A stretch of DNA of 64,000 nucleotides from an uncultured Rubripirellula sp. (GCA_938045805.1 CALIBL010000055.1:56926-120925); one strand, 5' to 3'. Positions 37,981 to 47,135 are shown, counted from the stretch's first letter. The notes: a model not told the origin generated them from the sequence alone. Translations and numbers: made by a program.

Positions 37981-40301
37981 GGCAACTCAAGCAACCGGAC
38001 GGCATCTACATGAACGGTTCCATCTGCACCCCTCGTTCTAATCTGCACGGTCACTGTTTCGCCTTGGGCCAGATTGATGTTCACCACTCGCGCAACGCCC
38101 TCGGGGTTTGCCTCTCGCTGGTTTACGTAAAACGTCCTCTCTTGGCCAGATTGGACGACCGTGATCGGTGTTTTGGTTGATCGGTTTTGATGTGACTGAG
38201 TGAAAATTTCGACTGCATATTCTCCAGCTGCTTTCGCTGTCAACGCATAGCTCGCTGAAGAATTAGAGTTTGGACTACCATATCGGTACCCGTATTGAAC
38301 ATAGTTTGGCAGTCCAGTTCCTACCGTCCAAGTTCCTTTCAAAACAGCTTGATCATCATCAACCACAATCCCTTTGAGCTTACCCAGCTCTTTGCCCGTG
38401 GGAGGTCCCATAGGCCCGGCTAACGGTAACGCATCGCTGGGAATCACAATTTCCCCAGACGGTGTGCTGCGACGTGCTTTCCCTGGAAGCTGGACCAAAT
38501 TCAGCAGATCACTCAAATGATCTTCATAGACCTGTCTTGGAGTGCATTGATTCAGGGTACAGATTGAAGCCGCTTTACCGACGACTTCACCCATCATTCC
38601 ACAGGTTTTCATGACACGTGTGGTTCCGAGCGCCTCGTGTGTCACACTGATGCATCGCCCCGCCATGAACAAGTTATCGATATTGCGGCTATAAAAACAT
38701 CGATACGGAACAGGGTAGCCGTAACTACGGTCAACTCCCTTACCGTGAACAGCGATTGAGATGAATGGATTATCGGGAAACTTCTCTGCGTACTGCTGCT
38801 TTGGATAATGCAAGTCAATGGACCAGGTACTCGGTACGCATCCATCGGGAAAATCGCGTTTGGAAACAACGTCTTCTTCCGTGAGCACAACGTCACCCAT
38901 CAAACGCCGACTCTCTCTTGGACCACCGATGTAAGCGACCCATGTCAAAAATGCAGTTTCGTGGTCGGCGGCACCATCACGGTTTTTCATCGCGTTGAAG
39001 GCACCAAAGACGGCTCGAAGATTCCAATCTCGAATCCCTTCTGCGTCTCCAAGCGGATCTTTGTCAAATCCACTTTCCCAGAACCATTGCCCGTGATGGT
39101 CACGCGGATAGGGAAAGTCCTCCATCTCTAATGGTAAGGCCCATGGTGTGTGAGGAAATTTGACGGGCTGATCCTGTTCGTCCCAAGCCCACATATTGCT
39201 CATCCCCATGCGACCATCAGGGGTCATCTCAAGGTCAGCCTCAGCCCAAGATCCAATCCAAGCATGGCCGGTGCAATCAGCAAAATAGTTCCCCAAGATT
39301 TTCACTTCGGCACCGGATCGAGTATCGACCGCTTTCACCGCACGGATGGATTGATCATCCATCTCGACAGCAAAGGCATGGTGATTCAGCATCAAATCAA
39401 TATTTGGTTCTGCTCGTACGATCTGCTCTTTAAGATCATCACCGAATTCTTCGTACCTACCAGGCGACTTGGTAGCGCGATCTGCGAACTCCTCAATGAT
39501 CTCCCCGATTCGTGGGAACTTCCCGCGACGGATATTTCCCTTTGCCCACACCCGCACTTCACTTGAACCATTTCCGCCAAGAACAGGGCGATCCTGTACC
39601 AACGCAACACGACATCCCATACGTGCTGCCGAAAGAGCAGAGCCCATCCCTGCATAGCCACCACCTACGACGACAAGGTCATACGGACCTTTGCTGATGG
39701 GTATCTCTGGCAAAGCGAGTTGTTTTCTTCTCCAGACGGATAAGACATCATCTGCAGGTGGCGGCACGGTTTCGAGATCAGACGTGAAATAGATGCAGTC
39801 ACATCGACCGTTGAATCCAGTCTCATCCATCAATCGCAGTTCATTCTCACCTGCTTGCAGCTGAACTTTCCCGCCATCCTGCCATCCCCAACGCTTACCT
39901 TCAGTGCCGAAAATAACTGGCAGTGTCTTACCACCAACCGCAATCCGAAATTTCCCAGGAGAAGGCGAAGCATTCCATCGTGCGACCCAGTCGTAAGTCC
40001 GCACCCAGATGCGATACGTTCCCGACTCTCTTACCTGAATTTGAGTCGTCGCATCTGCAACCTTTTCTCCCAAACCATGTGCCAAAAGATAAGGTGATCC
40101 CATCGACTGAATGAACTGTGTGTCCAGCTTCCAACCGCCATGATCCTTAAAACTCTCTGCCTCAACAAATAACTCAGCTGATTGCGATTCAACCATCAAA
40201 TTGAAGCTGAATATCAATACCAATAATCCACAGGCACGACTTGAACAGAGGGCTCGCATTAAATAACTCGCTACGAACAATGGCTCTAAAAATGAATTCA
40301 T
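37977..40301 (-). CDS. Secreted FAD-dependent oxidoreductase with C-terminal carbohydrate-binding-like domain
   Basis: A protein of about 774 residues. It has an N-terminal signal region; the ATG at 40301 is used, but an ATG at 40259 gives a more compact signal peptide (MRALCSSRAC then a hydrophobic core). A jelly-roll-like domain follows (residues about 45-165). The FAD site is VVVGGGYAGMGSAL near residue 207, followed by GGNGSSEVRVW. This is the FAD_oxidored family of planctomycetes, related to precorrin-like and glycan oxidases. The C-terminal 130 residues look like another beta-sandwich (GEYAVEIFTQSH, GETVTVQIRTRG). It overlaps the NosR-like gene by four bases, so electrons from substrate oxidation may pass to that membrane protein. 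This is inference. Confidence 0.82.
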   Translation of the reverse strand: MNSFLEPLFVASYLMRALCSSRACGLLVLIFSFNLMVESQSAELFVEAESFKDHGGWKLDTQFIQSMGSPYLLAHGLGEKVADATTQIQVRESGTYRIWVRTYDWVARWNASPSPGKFRIAVGGKTLPVIFGTEGKRWGWQDGGKVQLQAGENELRLMDETGFNGRCDCIYFTSDLETVPPPADDVLSVWRRKQLALPEIPISKGPYDLVVVGGGYAGMGSALSAARMGCRVALVQDRPVLGGNGSSEVRVWAKGNIRRGKFPRIGEIIEEFADRATKSPGRYEEFGDDLKEQIVRAEPNIDLMLNHHAFAVEMDDQSIRAVKAVDTRSGAEVKILGNYFADCTGHAWIGSWAEADLEMTPDGRMGMSNMWAWDEQDQPVKFPHTPWALPLEMEDFPYPRDHHGQWFWESGFDKDPLGDAEGIRDWNLRAVFGAFNAMKNRDGAADHETAFLTWVAYIGGPRESRRLMGDVVLTEEDVVSKRDFPDGCVPSTWSIDLHYPKQQYAEKFPDNPFISIAVHGKGVDRSYGYPVPYRCFYSRNIDNLFMAGRCISVTHEALGTTRVMKTCGMMGEVVGKAASICTLNQCTPRQVYEDHLSDLLNLVQLPGKARRSTPSGEIVIPSDALPLAGPMGPPTGKELGKLKGIVVDDDQAVLKGTWTVGTGLPNYVQYGYRYGSPNSNSSASYALTAKAAGEYAVEIFTQSHQNRSTKTPITVVQSGQERTFYVNQREANPEGVARVVNINLAQGETVTVQIRTRGADGTVHVDAVRLLELP

Positions 40302-40415
40302 CAAACTTCGACATCAGGGATTCCCCCACAATGCCTCAATTTCACGAACACTATAACGCAAAACGTCACAACAACTGAATTTTGGATGGTAAGAATCAAC
40401 GAATAATGCGAAGGA

Positions 40416-40982
40416 TTAACGAAGTGGCAAGCGACCATGATGACCTCGGATCTCATTCACAAAAAGAATGGCTGGAGGATGCGATTTCAGGAAACGCACC
40501 AAACCACTCGAACCTGCCTGCCAGTACTGCCCGACAAGGCTTGGCTGACCACCGGTAAAATAGAGATCGTTTAGCAATAGAGCACATAATGCTGGGTAAT
40601 CCGTACTGTGACGAGCAACCCGCATCTCGCGTTTTTGTAAATGATTGCGAATCTCTCGCTCCACCAAATCAATCGACCCAGCGATTGGCGAGATGGTTCG
40701 GATTTCTACCGCCAACTTTAACAACATCCGGGCCAGTGCGATCTTGCGATTTTCACTCTGACTCCGCCGCTCGGTTGCCTCGGCTACAACGCCTGTCGGC
40801 GCGTGAAAAAGGAACACTCCGCTGCTTGTTTTATTCCTGTGCTGCCCACCGGGCCCACTACGACGCTGAGTACGTAATTCACACTGCCTCGCGATTTCGT
40901 CGGCCGGCAAACAAGACGGATGGAGTCCATCCCAAATCTTGATTGGTAATAAATCGCAAGCATCGGGCAACTGTGCACTCAT
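40416..40982 (-). CDS. Peptide chain release factor-like protein (GGQ domain only)
   Basis: A 188-residue protein carrying the catalytic GGQ loop at residues 45-47 (RSGPGGQHRNKTSSG) in a class I release factor catalytic domain. It lacks the codon-recognition domains of RF1/RF2, as do ArfB (YaeJ) and the mitochondrial C12orf65 family, which release peptides from stalled ribosomes. Unlike ArfB it has no lysine/arginine-rich tail; instead there is an 80-residue C-terminal region (LLLNDLYFTGGQPSLVGQYW) that I do not recognise. The ATG at 40982 is preferred over a GTG at 41000 because GGAG lies upstream. Probable role: ribosome rescue, by homology. Confidence 0.8.
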   Translation of the reverse strand: MSAQLPDACDLLPIKIWDGLHPSCLPADEIARQCELRTQRRSGPGGQHRNKTSSGVFLFHAPTGVVAEATERRSQSENRKIALARMLLKLAVEIRTISPIAGSIDLVEREIRNHLQKREMRVARHSTDYPALCALLLNDLYFTGGQPSLVGQYWQAGSSGLVRFLKSHPPAILFVNEIRGHHGRLPLR

Positions 40983-41082
40983 GTCCAAAAATTGCTCCAC
41001 TATTCAAATCCGATCCGAAACAATCAGACATCAAGATGTCCTTGCACTTAGGTCGCTACATCAAACCGCTAGAAAGACCCGT

Positions 41083-42585
41083 TCAGTCTTGTGAGCTGGC
41101 CCCCAACCATGCAGCGAGTGCGATGATATTTTCAGAGAACGTTTTACTGCTGATTACCTCCGCGGTATCGTCCTCCTGACCGTAATATTTCAATCGGCCT
41201 TTCTCGACCCAGGCTCCCCGTGAATCCATTTGATCGATAATCTGCGTGACCTTACGAGCAGTAGCACTCGATCGCTCAGGAATCCTCGCCGGTCCAGGCT
41301 GTTTCAGCTTTTCCACCGGTGTGCTCAGGAGTTCATCATACTGTCTCTGTAATCGGTCCAACTTCGATGTAACGATAAAGCTGTAATGCGTCGGTAAATC
41401 ATCATCCCGATAGGTCAGATTGTAATCTCGGTCAAAGAACAAGGGCCGATTCGTTTTGATTTCATAGAATCGTGCTAGTTTTCCGTTGGGTAGTTGAGAG
41501 CGACGATAATACTCCAAAGCAGATGGAAGGGGGACAAGGTATTTCGCAGCGTCTTCTTGATGGACTGCCAAACGCCGATACAAACTCATAAGAGTCTCCA
41601 TAACGGCCTGCGACTCTCCGCCTGTCACAGCAGGAGGCTCAAACTTTCTGGCCCACGCCGGATGCATTTGCTGATCATACTGCTGCGCCCACCCGGGCTG
41701 TGGAGCCGGCAGTTGTGCCAAGATGAGGAAATCTCCACCTCGCTGGGCAGATGCGAGATAATTTGGATCCTCGTAAACAAGCCATGCATCGAGCATCAGC
41801 AGAACCGTATCACAGATCGAACGATCATTTAGCGTGTAATATTCACCGTATTTTTTTGCCGGATATTCCCGCGACCAGTCCTCTGGAAAGCTCGCCCGCA
41901 GCGAAACGTGCTCAATCTCGGCAGTCATGAATTGGCTGTATCGCTGAGGCCACGCTCCATTGGGATATTGCACCTTGGAAAATGCATTAAGTGCGTAAAT
42001 CGCCGCCTCGTGTATCTCCGCCTCCTTAAAACCTAGAACCTGATCGAGATTCATCAAGAATCGGCAAGCAGATTGTGACTTGTTATCGTCAAACGTTGTG
42101 GTGTTGCGTTTTTTACTCGTCGACTCACCATCTTTCGCAACCGGCAAACCATCGCTATTTCGGTAACGATATTTTCTCCTTTGCTCCGGCGCAAATTCAA
42201 TTTGATTATCCCATCCACCTGATTCAAGCTGCCCCCAAATCAAAGCCTGAGCTACTTCCTTGGCCGCTTCGAGCAGTTGACTGTCTTGGCTGTACTGGTA
42301 AGCAGTGAGGTACGCTTGCCCCACCGCCGGAGTCCCGGGTGGCTCAATCCAAACCGTATCAGGACCGACCGCACCTTCACCCTCTCGCTTGCTTAAATCT
42401 GACGAGTATTGGTAGACGTACCCGCCGTGAACAGCCGCTTGAGTCCTGAAAAAATTGACAGCTCGTTCAAGCGACTCTCGCACCTCGGCTGGTTCCTGAG
42501 CTTGACATGCGGCAATCCCAAATTGGAGCGAAAAGGCAGCGAGCGTAAGTCTGAAGAAAGGTGAAATCACAATGCTTCTTCTCAA
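41083..42585 (-). CDS. Secreted pectate lyase-like protein (PL10 type)
   Basis: A 500-residue secreted protein of the pectate lyase family 10 type, an (alpha/alpha) toroid that cleaves polygalacturonate by beta-elimination. Features are SGGWDNQIE, the TTTFDDNKSQSACRFL segment matching the family's catalytic-face helix, and YPNGAWPQRY. The N-terminal leader ends near IAACQAQ, which could be a lipobox, so it may be a lipoprotein. The start is uncertain: TTG at 42585, or GTG at 42570, which has AGAAGAAG just upstream. Other genes for pectin use are not adjacent. Family-level call; substrate not proven. Confidence 0.78.
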   Translation of the reverse strand: MRRSIVISPFFRLTLAAFSLQFGIAACQAQEPAEVRESLERAVNFFRTQAAVHGGYVYQYSSDLSKREGEGAVGPDTVWIEPPGTPAVGQAYLTAYQYSQDSQLLEAAKEVAQALIWGQLESGGWDNQIEFAPEQRRKYRYRNSDGLPVAKDGESTSKKRNTTTFDDNKSQSACRFLMNLDQVLGFKEAEIHEAAIYALNAFSKVQYPNGAWPQRYSQFMTAEIEHVSLRASFPEDWSREYPAKKYGEYYTLNDRSICDTVLLMLDAWLVYEDPNYLASAQRGGDFLILAQLPAPQPGWAQQYDQQMHPAWARKFEPPAVTGGESQAVMETLMSLYRRLAVHQEDAAKYLVPLPSALEYYRRSQLPNGKLARFYEIKTNRPLFFDRDYNLTYRDDDLPTHYSFIVTSKLDRLQRQYDELLSTPVEKLKQPGPARIPERSSATARKVTQIIDQMDSRGAWVEKGRLKYYGQEDDTAEVISSKTFSENIIALAAWLGASSQD

Positions 42586-42701
42586 AAGGCGAAAGATGAA
42601 TACTCATTTCCAGCAGTATCTTTTCGAACCCGCACTAATTTCGACGATGCTGGGCACCACGTGGAGCGTCAGTTTACCGCGTCAACGCATGTTTAGTTGG
42701 T

Positions 42702-43916
42702 TTAGTCATTCATTAATCGGAACAAAACCTGTTCGCACTCAACCTTACTTTCCGCAGTCATGATGTCACGCAAATGTTCAATCTGCCGCGACACAATCGG
42801 AACAGGAGAACCTTGATCTGGCTGAATATTGTTCAGGGTCGAGACGAGTCCAGATACCAGTTGATCCAGACCGTCGCCCTGCAACGCGCTCACGACAAAG
42901 TCATATCGACTAGTCAATGATGGATCTGCTATCTGCAATTGGTCTGACTTATTCAAGACGCGAAGAATGATCATTCCTCGATCTTGCATTGACTCAATTT
43001 TAGAATCGAGGTCAGAACGATCTGAGTCCTTATCACCACATGGCTGGTCAACCAGAAGAACCAGATCCGCCCGGCTAGCAACGGACAAAGCTCGATCGAT
43101 ACCTTCACGTTCAATCGCGTCTGCATTCTCACGAATCCCAGCTGTGTCCATCACCTCGACCGGCCAACCATCGATGACAGTCGCTGCAGAAAGTACGTCG
43201 CGAGTCGTGCCAGCTTGGTCGAAGATAATGCTTCGTTCATAGCCAACGATACGATTTAGAAGACTGCTTTTTCCAACATTGGGTGGCCCACACAATGCAA
43301 TACGAAATGGTCGATTTAACACTTCACCAATTAGCTTCCGACTCAGAATCTGACCCGCCTGCTTCTGAACAACAGCGAATGAATCGGATTGGTCCCTGAT
43401 TCGCCTCGCCGCATCGAGACACCAATTCAACATTGCTCCTCGCTGCTGATCCATGGCAACGGCCGCCGTGCGTGCCGTCGTGCAGTGCATTAACGCCTGA
43501 TTCGCCTCGGCAATCAGCCTACTTTGCCCGCCAAAATCAAAAACGGATTCGAGATGCTGGACTCCAAGTGCCTGCAAATCGGACACGATTCTCTCGATCG
43601 CCGCCGCTCCCCCGTGGCAATGTATTTCGAAAGATTCCGCTGAAAGTGGAGTCACCACTACCGATTCCGGTGCAAGTTCGCTCAAGTCATCGCCCACCCA
43701 CTTACCAAATCGAATTTGCCCCGCTGCGAACGCTACACTGCTTGTTGGTTGAAAGCACCGCAGCAACACAGAATCAGCAGCAGCGCCTTTGAGACCAATG
43801 ACCGCAACCGCTCCGAGCCCTCGACCCGTGAGCACACAGCAGGCCAGCGGTGAGCTAGACGTCTTGAATTGACCAAGTAGCGGTTTACTTGTCTCTTGTG
43901 ATTTGGGTACAGACAT
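42702..43916 (-). CDS. MnmE/TrmE-like GTPase lacking the C-terminal cysteine motif
   Basis: A 404-residue protein with the layout of MnmE, the GTPase that with MnmG modifies U34 of tRNAs. The N-terminal folate-binding-like domain is recognisable by FEIHCHGGAAAIERI but is otherwise divergent. The G domain is intact: GPPNVGKSS (about residues 208-216), GTTRD, DTAGIRENADAIEREGI, LNKSD and a final SAL. True MnmE ends with a helical domain and C-I-G-K, whose cysteine is needed for modification. Here the protein stops about 50 residues early at VLFRLMND, and no other frame downstream restores that motif. The ATG at 43916 is preferred to 44000, which would overlap the divergent gene. It may be a divergent MnmE or a paralogue with another role. 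Confidence 0.78.
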   Translation of the reverse strand: MSVPKSQETSKPLLGQFKTSSSPLACCVLTGRGLGAVAVIGLKGAAADSVLLRCFQPTSSVAFAAGQIRFGKWVGDDLSELAPESVVVTPLSAESFEIHCHGGAAAIERIVSDLQALGVQHLESVFDFGGQSRLIAEANQALMHCTTARTAAVAMDQQRGAMLNWCLDAARRIRDQSDSFAVVQKQAGQILSRKLIGEVLNRPFRIALCGPPNVGKSSLLNRIVGYERSIIFDQAGTTRDVLSAATVIDGWPVEVMDTAGIRENADAIEREGIDRALSVASRADLVLLVDQPCGDKDSDRSDLDSKIESMQDRGMIILRVLNKSDQLQIADPSLTSRYDFVVSALQGDGLDQLVSGLVSTLNNIQPDQGSPVPIVSRQIEHLRDIMTAESKVECEQVLFRLMND

Positions 43917-43993
43917 TCTTGATACAGTAAATAAACTGAGGCATCGCAAAGACGCCTGACCAACCAATCGACCGAAAAACACCGCCGAGCACG

Positions 43994-45016
43994 ATGGCAC
44001 GAACCAATCCTGATCTCGACTCTTTGACGGACGATGAACTGCTCGATATGCGTCTCTGCGATTTAAGGCTTCAAATTAATGGAACACCACTTGAGCAGAA
44101 ACTCGAACAACTCAATCAGGAACTTCTAACTCGGGGTATTCGCTTTCGTCCGCACTACTGGCTGAGCGATGACTGGTATTCACCTGATGATATTCCCGGA
44201 ATCGCGATTCCGTTTTATTTGGCTCACCCTCGGCTTGCGAGACTTGAGCGAAAACAACTGCTTGAAGTTGAAGGTGGCACACACCAGTGGTGTATGAAGA
44301 TCCTCAGGCACGAAGCCGGCCATGCAATCGATACCGCATACGGACTCTATCGCCAAAGGAACTATCGCCAAGTTTTCGGTAATCCTCAAGCACCCTACCC
44401 AGATCATTATCAACCGAAACCCTCCAGTCGTGACTTTGTCCTTCATTTAGAGATGTGGTACGCCCAAGCACATCCTGTCGAAGATTTTGCTGAAACCTTC
44501 GCTGTTTGGCTGCGGCCGGGGTCTCGATGGAAAACACGCTACCACAATTGGCCGGCGATCCAAAAGTTGAAGGCGGTTGACGAGATGATGAGGACCATCC
44601 AAGAAAAGAAGCCTGTTCAGACGAGTCGAAAGACGATTGACTCTCTTTCTCGGATACGCCGCACTCTCAGGACTCACTACGAACGCAAGCGACTCCATTA
44701 TGGACTTGACTATCCAAGTATTTATGACAACGACCTGAGAAAACTTTTTTCAAATGACGCGGCGCACAAAAGAAACCCGACGGCTGCTGCATTCTTGAAT
44801 AAGATTCGCGGAGAGCTACGACGAAGCGTCGCAAGATGGACCGGAGAATACAGCTATACCATCGACCAAGTGGTTCAAGAAATGATTGAACGCTGCCGAC
44901 GCTTGCAACTGCGACTCGGTGACCACCCCGAAGAAACAAAACGCGACGCGATCATTCTCGTAGCTGTTCGTACAACAAGCTTCCTCCATGAAGGACGCCA
45001 CCGATTCACGTTATAA
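43994..45016 (+). CDS. Putative zinc-binding metallopeptidase
   Basis: A 340-residue cytoplasmic protein. The zinc motif is RHEAGHAID (HEAGH near residues 109-113), and a downstream DFAETFAVWL supplies the glutamate expected as third ligand, a gluzincin-like pattern found in the putative zinc-binding peptidase families. The C-terminal 150 residues are basic and helical (RIRRTLRTHYERKRLHYG). No signal peptide is seen, so it works inside the cell. It is followed after 98 bases by an ATP-grasp ligase gene, and the pairing suggests ligation and cleavage of a peptide-like product. The exact family could not be confirmed without a profile search. Confidence 0.72.
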   Translation: MARTNPDLDSLTDDELLDMRLCDLRLQINGTPLEQKLEQLNQELLTRGIRFRPHYWLSDDWYSPDDIPGIAIPFYLAHPRLARLERKQLLEVEGGTHQWCMKILRHEAGHAIDTAYGLYRQRNYRQVFGNPQAPYPDHYQPKPSSRDFVLHLEMWYAQAHPVEDFAETFAVWLRPGSRWKTRYHNWPAIQKLKAVDEMMRTIQEKKPVQTSRKTIDSLSRIRRTLRTHYERKRLHYGLDYPSIYDNDLRKLFSNDAAHKRNPTAAAFLNKIRGELRRSVARWTGEYSYTIDQVVQEMIERCRRLQLRLGDHPEETKRDAIILVAVRTTSFLHEGRHRFTL

Positions 45017-45114
45017 TTGAAGGTGGTTTCCCTCCATTAACTCCGCTCGCGCATCCCTGCTCGACTCCCTCTTTCCATTCCACCACACACCGGTCATTAC
45101 CCAGGCATCATCGG

Positions 45115-46143
45115 ATGAGCAAAACACGAATCCTTGTACTGGTGAGAGATGGCCAAGTTCCTCCGGCTTCTCTGGACGGCATCAGCGATACCCAACTCGA
45201 TGCATGGAAAGCCGAATTTGACGTCTGTGAAACACTTCGAAATCTAGGACACGAAGTACTTCCCCTTGGTGTCTATGATGATCTAGCCCCGATTCGAAAT
45301 GCGATCCAAGAGTTTAAACCCGACATCACTTTCATGATGCTCGAAGAATTCCATGGTGTAGTCACCTATGATTTCGCCGTGATTAGTTACCTCGAATTGA
45401 TGCAGCAAGCCTACACCGGTTGCAACCCTAGAGGTCTCCTGTTGAGTAAAGACAAGGCTCTCTCAAAAAAGGTGCTCACCTACCACCGCATTCCCACGCC
45501 AAGATTCGCTGTATTTCCTGTTGGTCGAGCCATTCGTCGACCGAAGAAACTATCGTTTCCTCTTTTCGTTAAGTCAGTGGTGGAAGATGCATCCTTTGGA
45601 ATCTCGCAGGCATCCATTGTTCACAACGATGAGGCTTTAGCCGAACGAGTACGATTCATCCATGAGAAAACGAACGATCGAGCGATCGCTGAACAATACA
45701 TTGAAGGACGCGAAATCTACGTTGGCGTGATTGGTAACAGTCGACTCAAGACATTCCCCGCCTGGGAAATGAACTTTGGTACCCTACCACCAGAAGTTGC
45801 AAGGATCGCAACCAGCAGCGTTAAATGGGATCGTGGTTATCAAAAGAAACACCAAATCACTACTCATGCTGCAAAGGACTTAGATGACGCGACACAAGAA
45901 CGGATTTCCAAAATCTGTAAGAGAGTCTACCGTGCTTTGAGTCTCAGCGGATACGCTCGCATGGACCTTCGGATGACCGATCAGGGTGAAATCTACGTGA
46001 TTGAGGCGAACGCAAATCCCAACATTGAATACGGCGAGGATTTTGCCGAATCCGCTGAATCCATAGGCATTTCATACGAAGCACTTTTGCAAAGAATCAT
46101 TAACTTAGGCCTCAACTATAAACCCGCATGGATGAATGTGTGA
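45115..46143 (+). CDS. ATP-grasp ligase, D-Ala-D-Ala ligase-like
   Basis: A 342-residue ATP-grasp enzyme. Segments typical of the D-alanine-D-alanine ligase fold are the N-terminal LVLVRDGQVPP domain, YTGCNPRGLLLSKDKALSKK, PLFVKSVVEDASFGI with the ATP-binding lysine, AEQYIEGREIYVGVIG, and the metal site ARMDLRMTDQGEIYVIEANANPNI. ATP-grasp enzymes join a carboxylate to an amine through an acyl phosphate. True Ddl proteins have the loop EVxxxS; here FHGVVTYD occupies the corresponding N-terminal position, so the substrate is probably not D-alanine. It lies between the metallopeptidase and the DapA-superfamily gene, 24 bases upstream of the latter. Confidence 0.85.
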   Translation: MSKTRILVLVRDGQVPPASLDGISDTQLDAWKAEFDVCETLRNLGHEVLPLGVYDDLAPIRNAIQEFKPDITFMMLEEFHGVVTYDFAVISYLELMQQAYTGCNPRGLLLSKDKALSKKVLTYHRIPTPRFAVFPVGRAIRRPKKLSFPLFVKSVVEDASFGISQASIVHNDEALAERVRFIHEKTNDRAIAEQYIEGREIYVGVIGNSRLKTFPAWEMNFGTLPPEVARIATSSVKWDRGYQKKHQITTHAAKDLDDATQERISKICKRVYRALSLSGYARMDLRMTDQGEIYVIEANANPNIEYGEDFAESAESIGISYEALLQRIINLGLNYKPAWMNV

Positions 46144-46167
46144 GACCTGAAGGAGACGAGCCGCACA

Positions 46168-47070
46168 ATGACGAAATACCAAGGCATTATCCCGCCATTA
46201 GTCACTCCGCTTCTCGATCGTGACCGTATTGATGTAGATGGGACAAAACGACTACTCAATCACGTCATCCAAGGAGGCGTCCACGGTATCTTCATTCTCG
46301 GCACGACCGGCGAGGCACCGAGCCTGAGCTATCGTCTCAGACGAGACTTCATCCAACTTGTTTGCAACGAAGTTGCGAAGGCCGTTCCTATCCTTGTTGG
46401 AATCACGGATACATCGATTGTAGAAAGTCTGGACCTAGCGAATTTTGCTTGTAACGCCGGTGCGCAAGCAGCCGTCCTGACAACCCCCTACTACTTCCCG
46501 GCAGGCCAAACTGAGCTCATTCAATACGTTGAGAGTGTCGTTGCTGAGTCACCTCTACCTTTAATGCTCTACAACATGCCGAGCATGACAAAAGTATGGT
46601 TCGAAGTCGACACGTTATCGAAACTCACTTCTGCCTCAAAGATCATAGGAATCAAAGATAGCAGCGGTGATCTTGATTACTTCCAGCAGGTTCTAAAACT
46701 CAAAAAATGCCGACCGGACTGGTCAATGCTTATCGGCCCCGAACACCTAACATCTCAGGCGGTTGCCTTTGGAGGTGACGGCGGCGTCAACGGTGGAGCC
46801 AACATTTTTCCTGAATTGTTCGTTTCCATGTATGAAGCCGCGGTAGCCGGAGATCAAGAGAAACTTCTAGTACTGAACCAGCGAATCGAAAAACTGCAGC
46901 AAATTTACTCGGTCGGTAAATATGCGAGTCGCTTCATTAAAGCAACCAAAAGCTCGTTATCGATTATCGGAATCTGCAGTGATCATTTAGCGCCTCCCTT
47001 CAATCGGTTCCTGCAACCCGAACGTGATGCCGTTGCAAAAATATTGAAATGCCTTGAAACAACGTCATGA
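46168..47070 (+). CDS. DapA/N-acetylneuraminate lyase superfamily aldolase
   Basis: A 300-residue TIM-barrel class I aldolase. Schiff-base Lys163 is in GIKDSSG, Tyr135 in LYNMPS, and the GTTGEAPSLS motif binds the pyruvate carboxylate. In true dihydrodipicolinate synthase the segment after the tyrosine is N-V-P-S-R-T, where the arginine binds aspartate semialdehyde; here it reads NMPSMTK, so that arginine is missing. It is therefore more likely a lyase or dehydratase of sugar acids or of another pyruvate-derived compound than lysine-pathway DapA. It lies 24 bases after the ATP-grasp gene and is probably cotranscribed. Confidence 0.85.
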   Translation: MTKYQGIIPPLVTPLLDRDRIDVDGTKRLLNHVIQGGVHGIFILGTTGEAPSLSYRLRRDFIQLVCNEVAKAVPILVGITDTSIVESLDLANFACNAGAQAAVLTTPYYFPAGQTELIQYVESVVAESPLPLMLYNMPSMTKVWFEVDTLSKLTSASKIIGIKDSSGDLDYFQQVLKLKKCRPDWSMLIGPEHLTSQAVAFGGDGGVNGGANIFPELFVSMYEAAVAGDQEKLLVLNQRIEKLQQIYSVGKYASRFIKATKSSLSIIGICSDHLAPPFNRFLQPERDAVAKILKCLETTS

Positions 47071-47135
47071 TCTGGAAGTTTTGATGCAGTGGATAGTTAG
47101 AGACGGAAGGCAAAAAGGTTTGAAGTACTGCGGCA

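Noticed and set aside
39150..39566. A 138-codon plus-strand frame opposite the FAD oxidoreductase gene
   Set aside because: It lies entirely within a gene with clear FAD-binding motifs and has no ribosome site.
45115..46143. Naming the ATP-grasp enzyme as D-alanine-D-alanine ligase
   Set aside because: The N-terminal Ddl signature is not present and the neighbours are not cell-wall genes, so only the fold-level name is supported.
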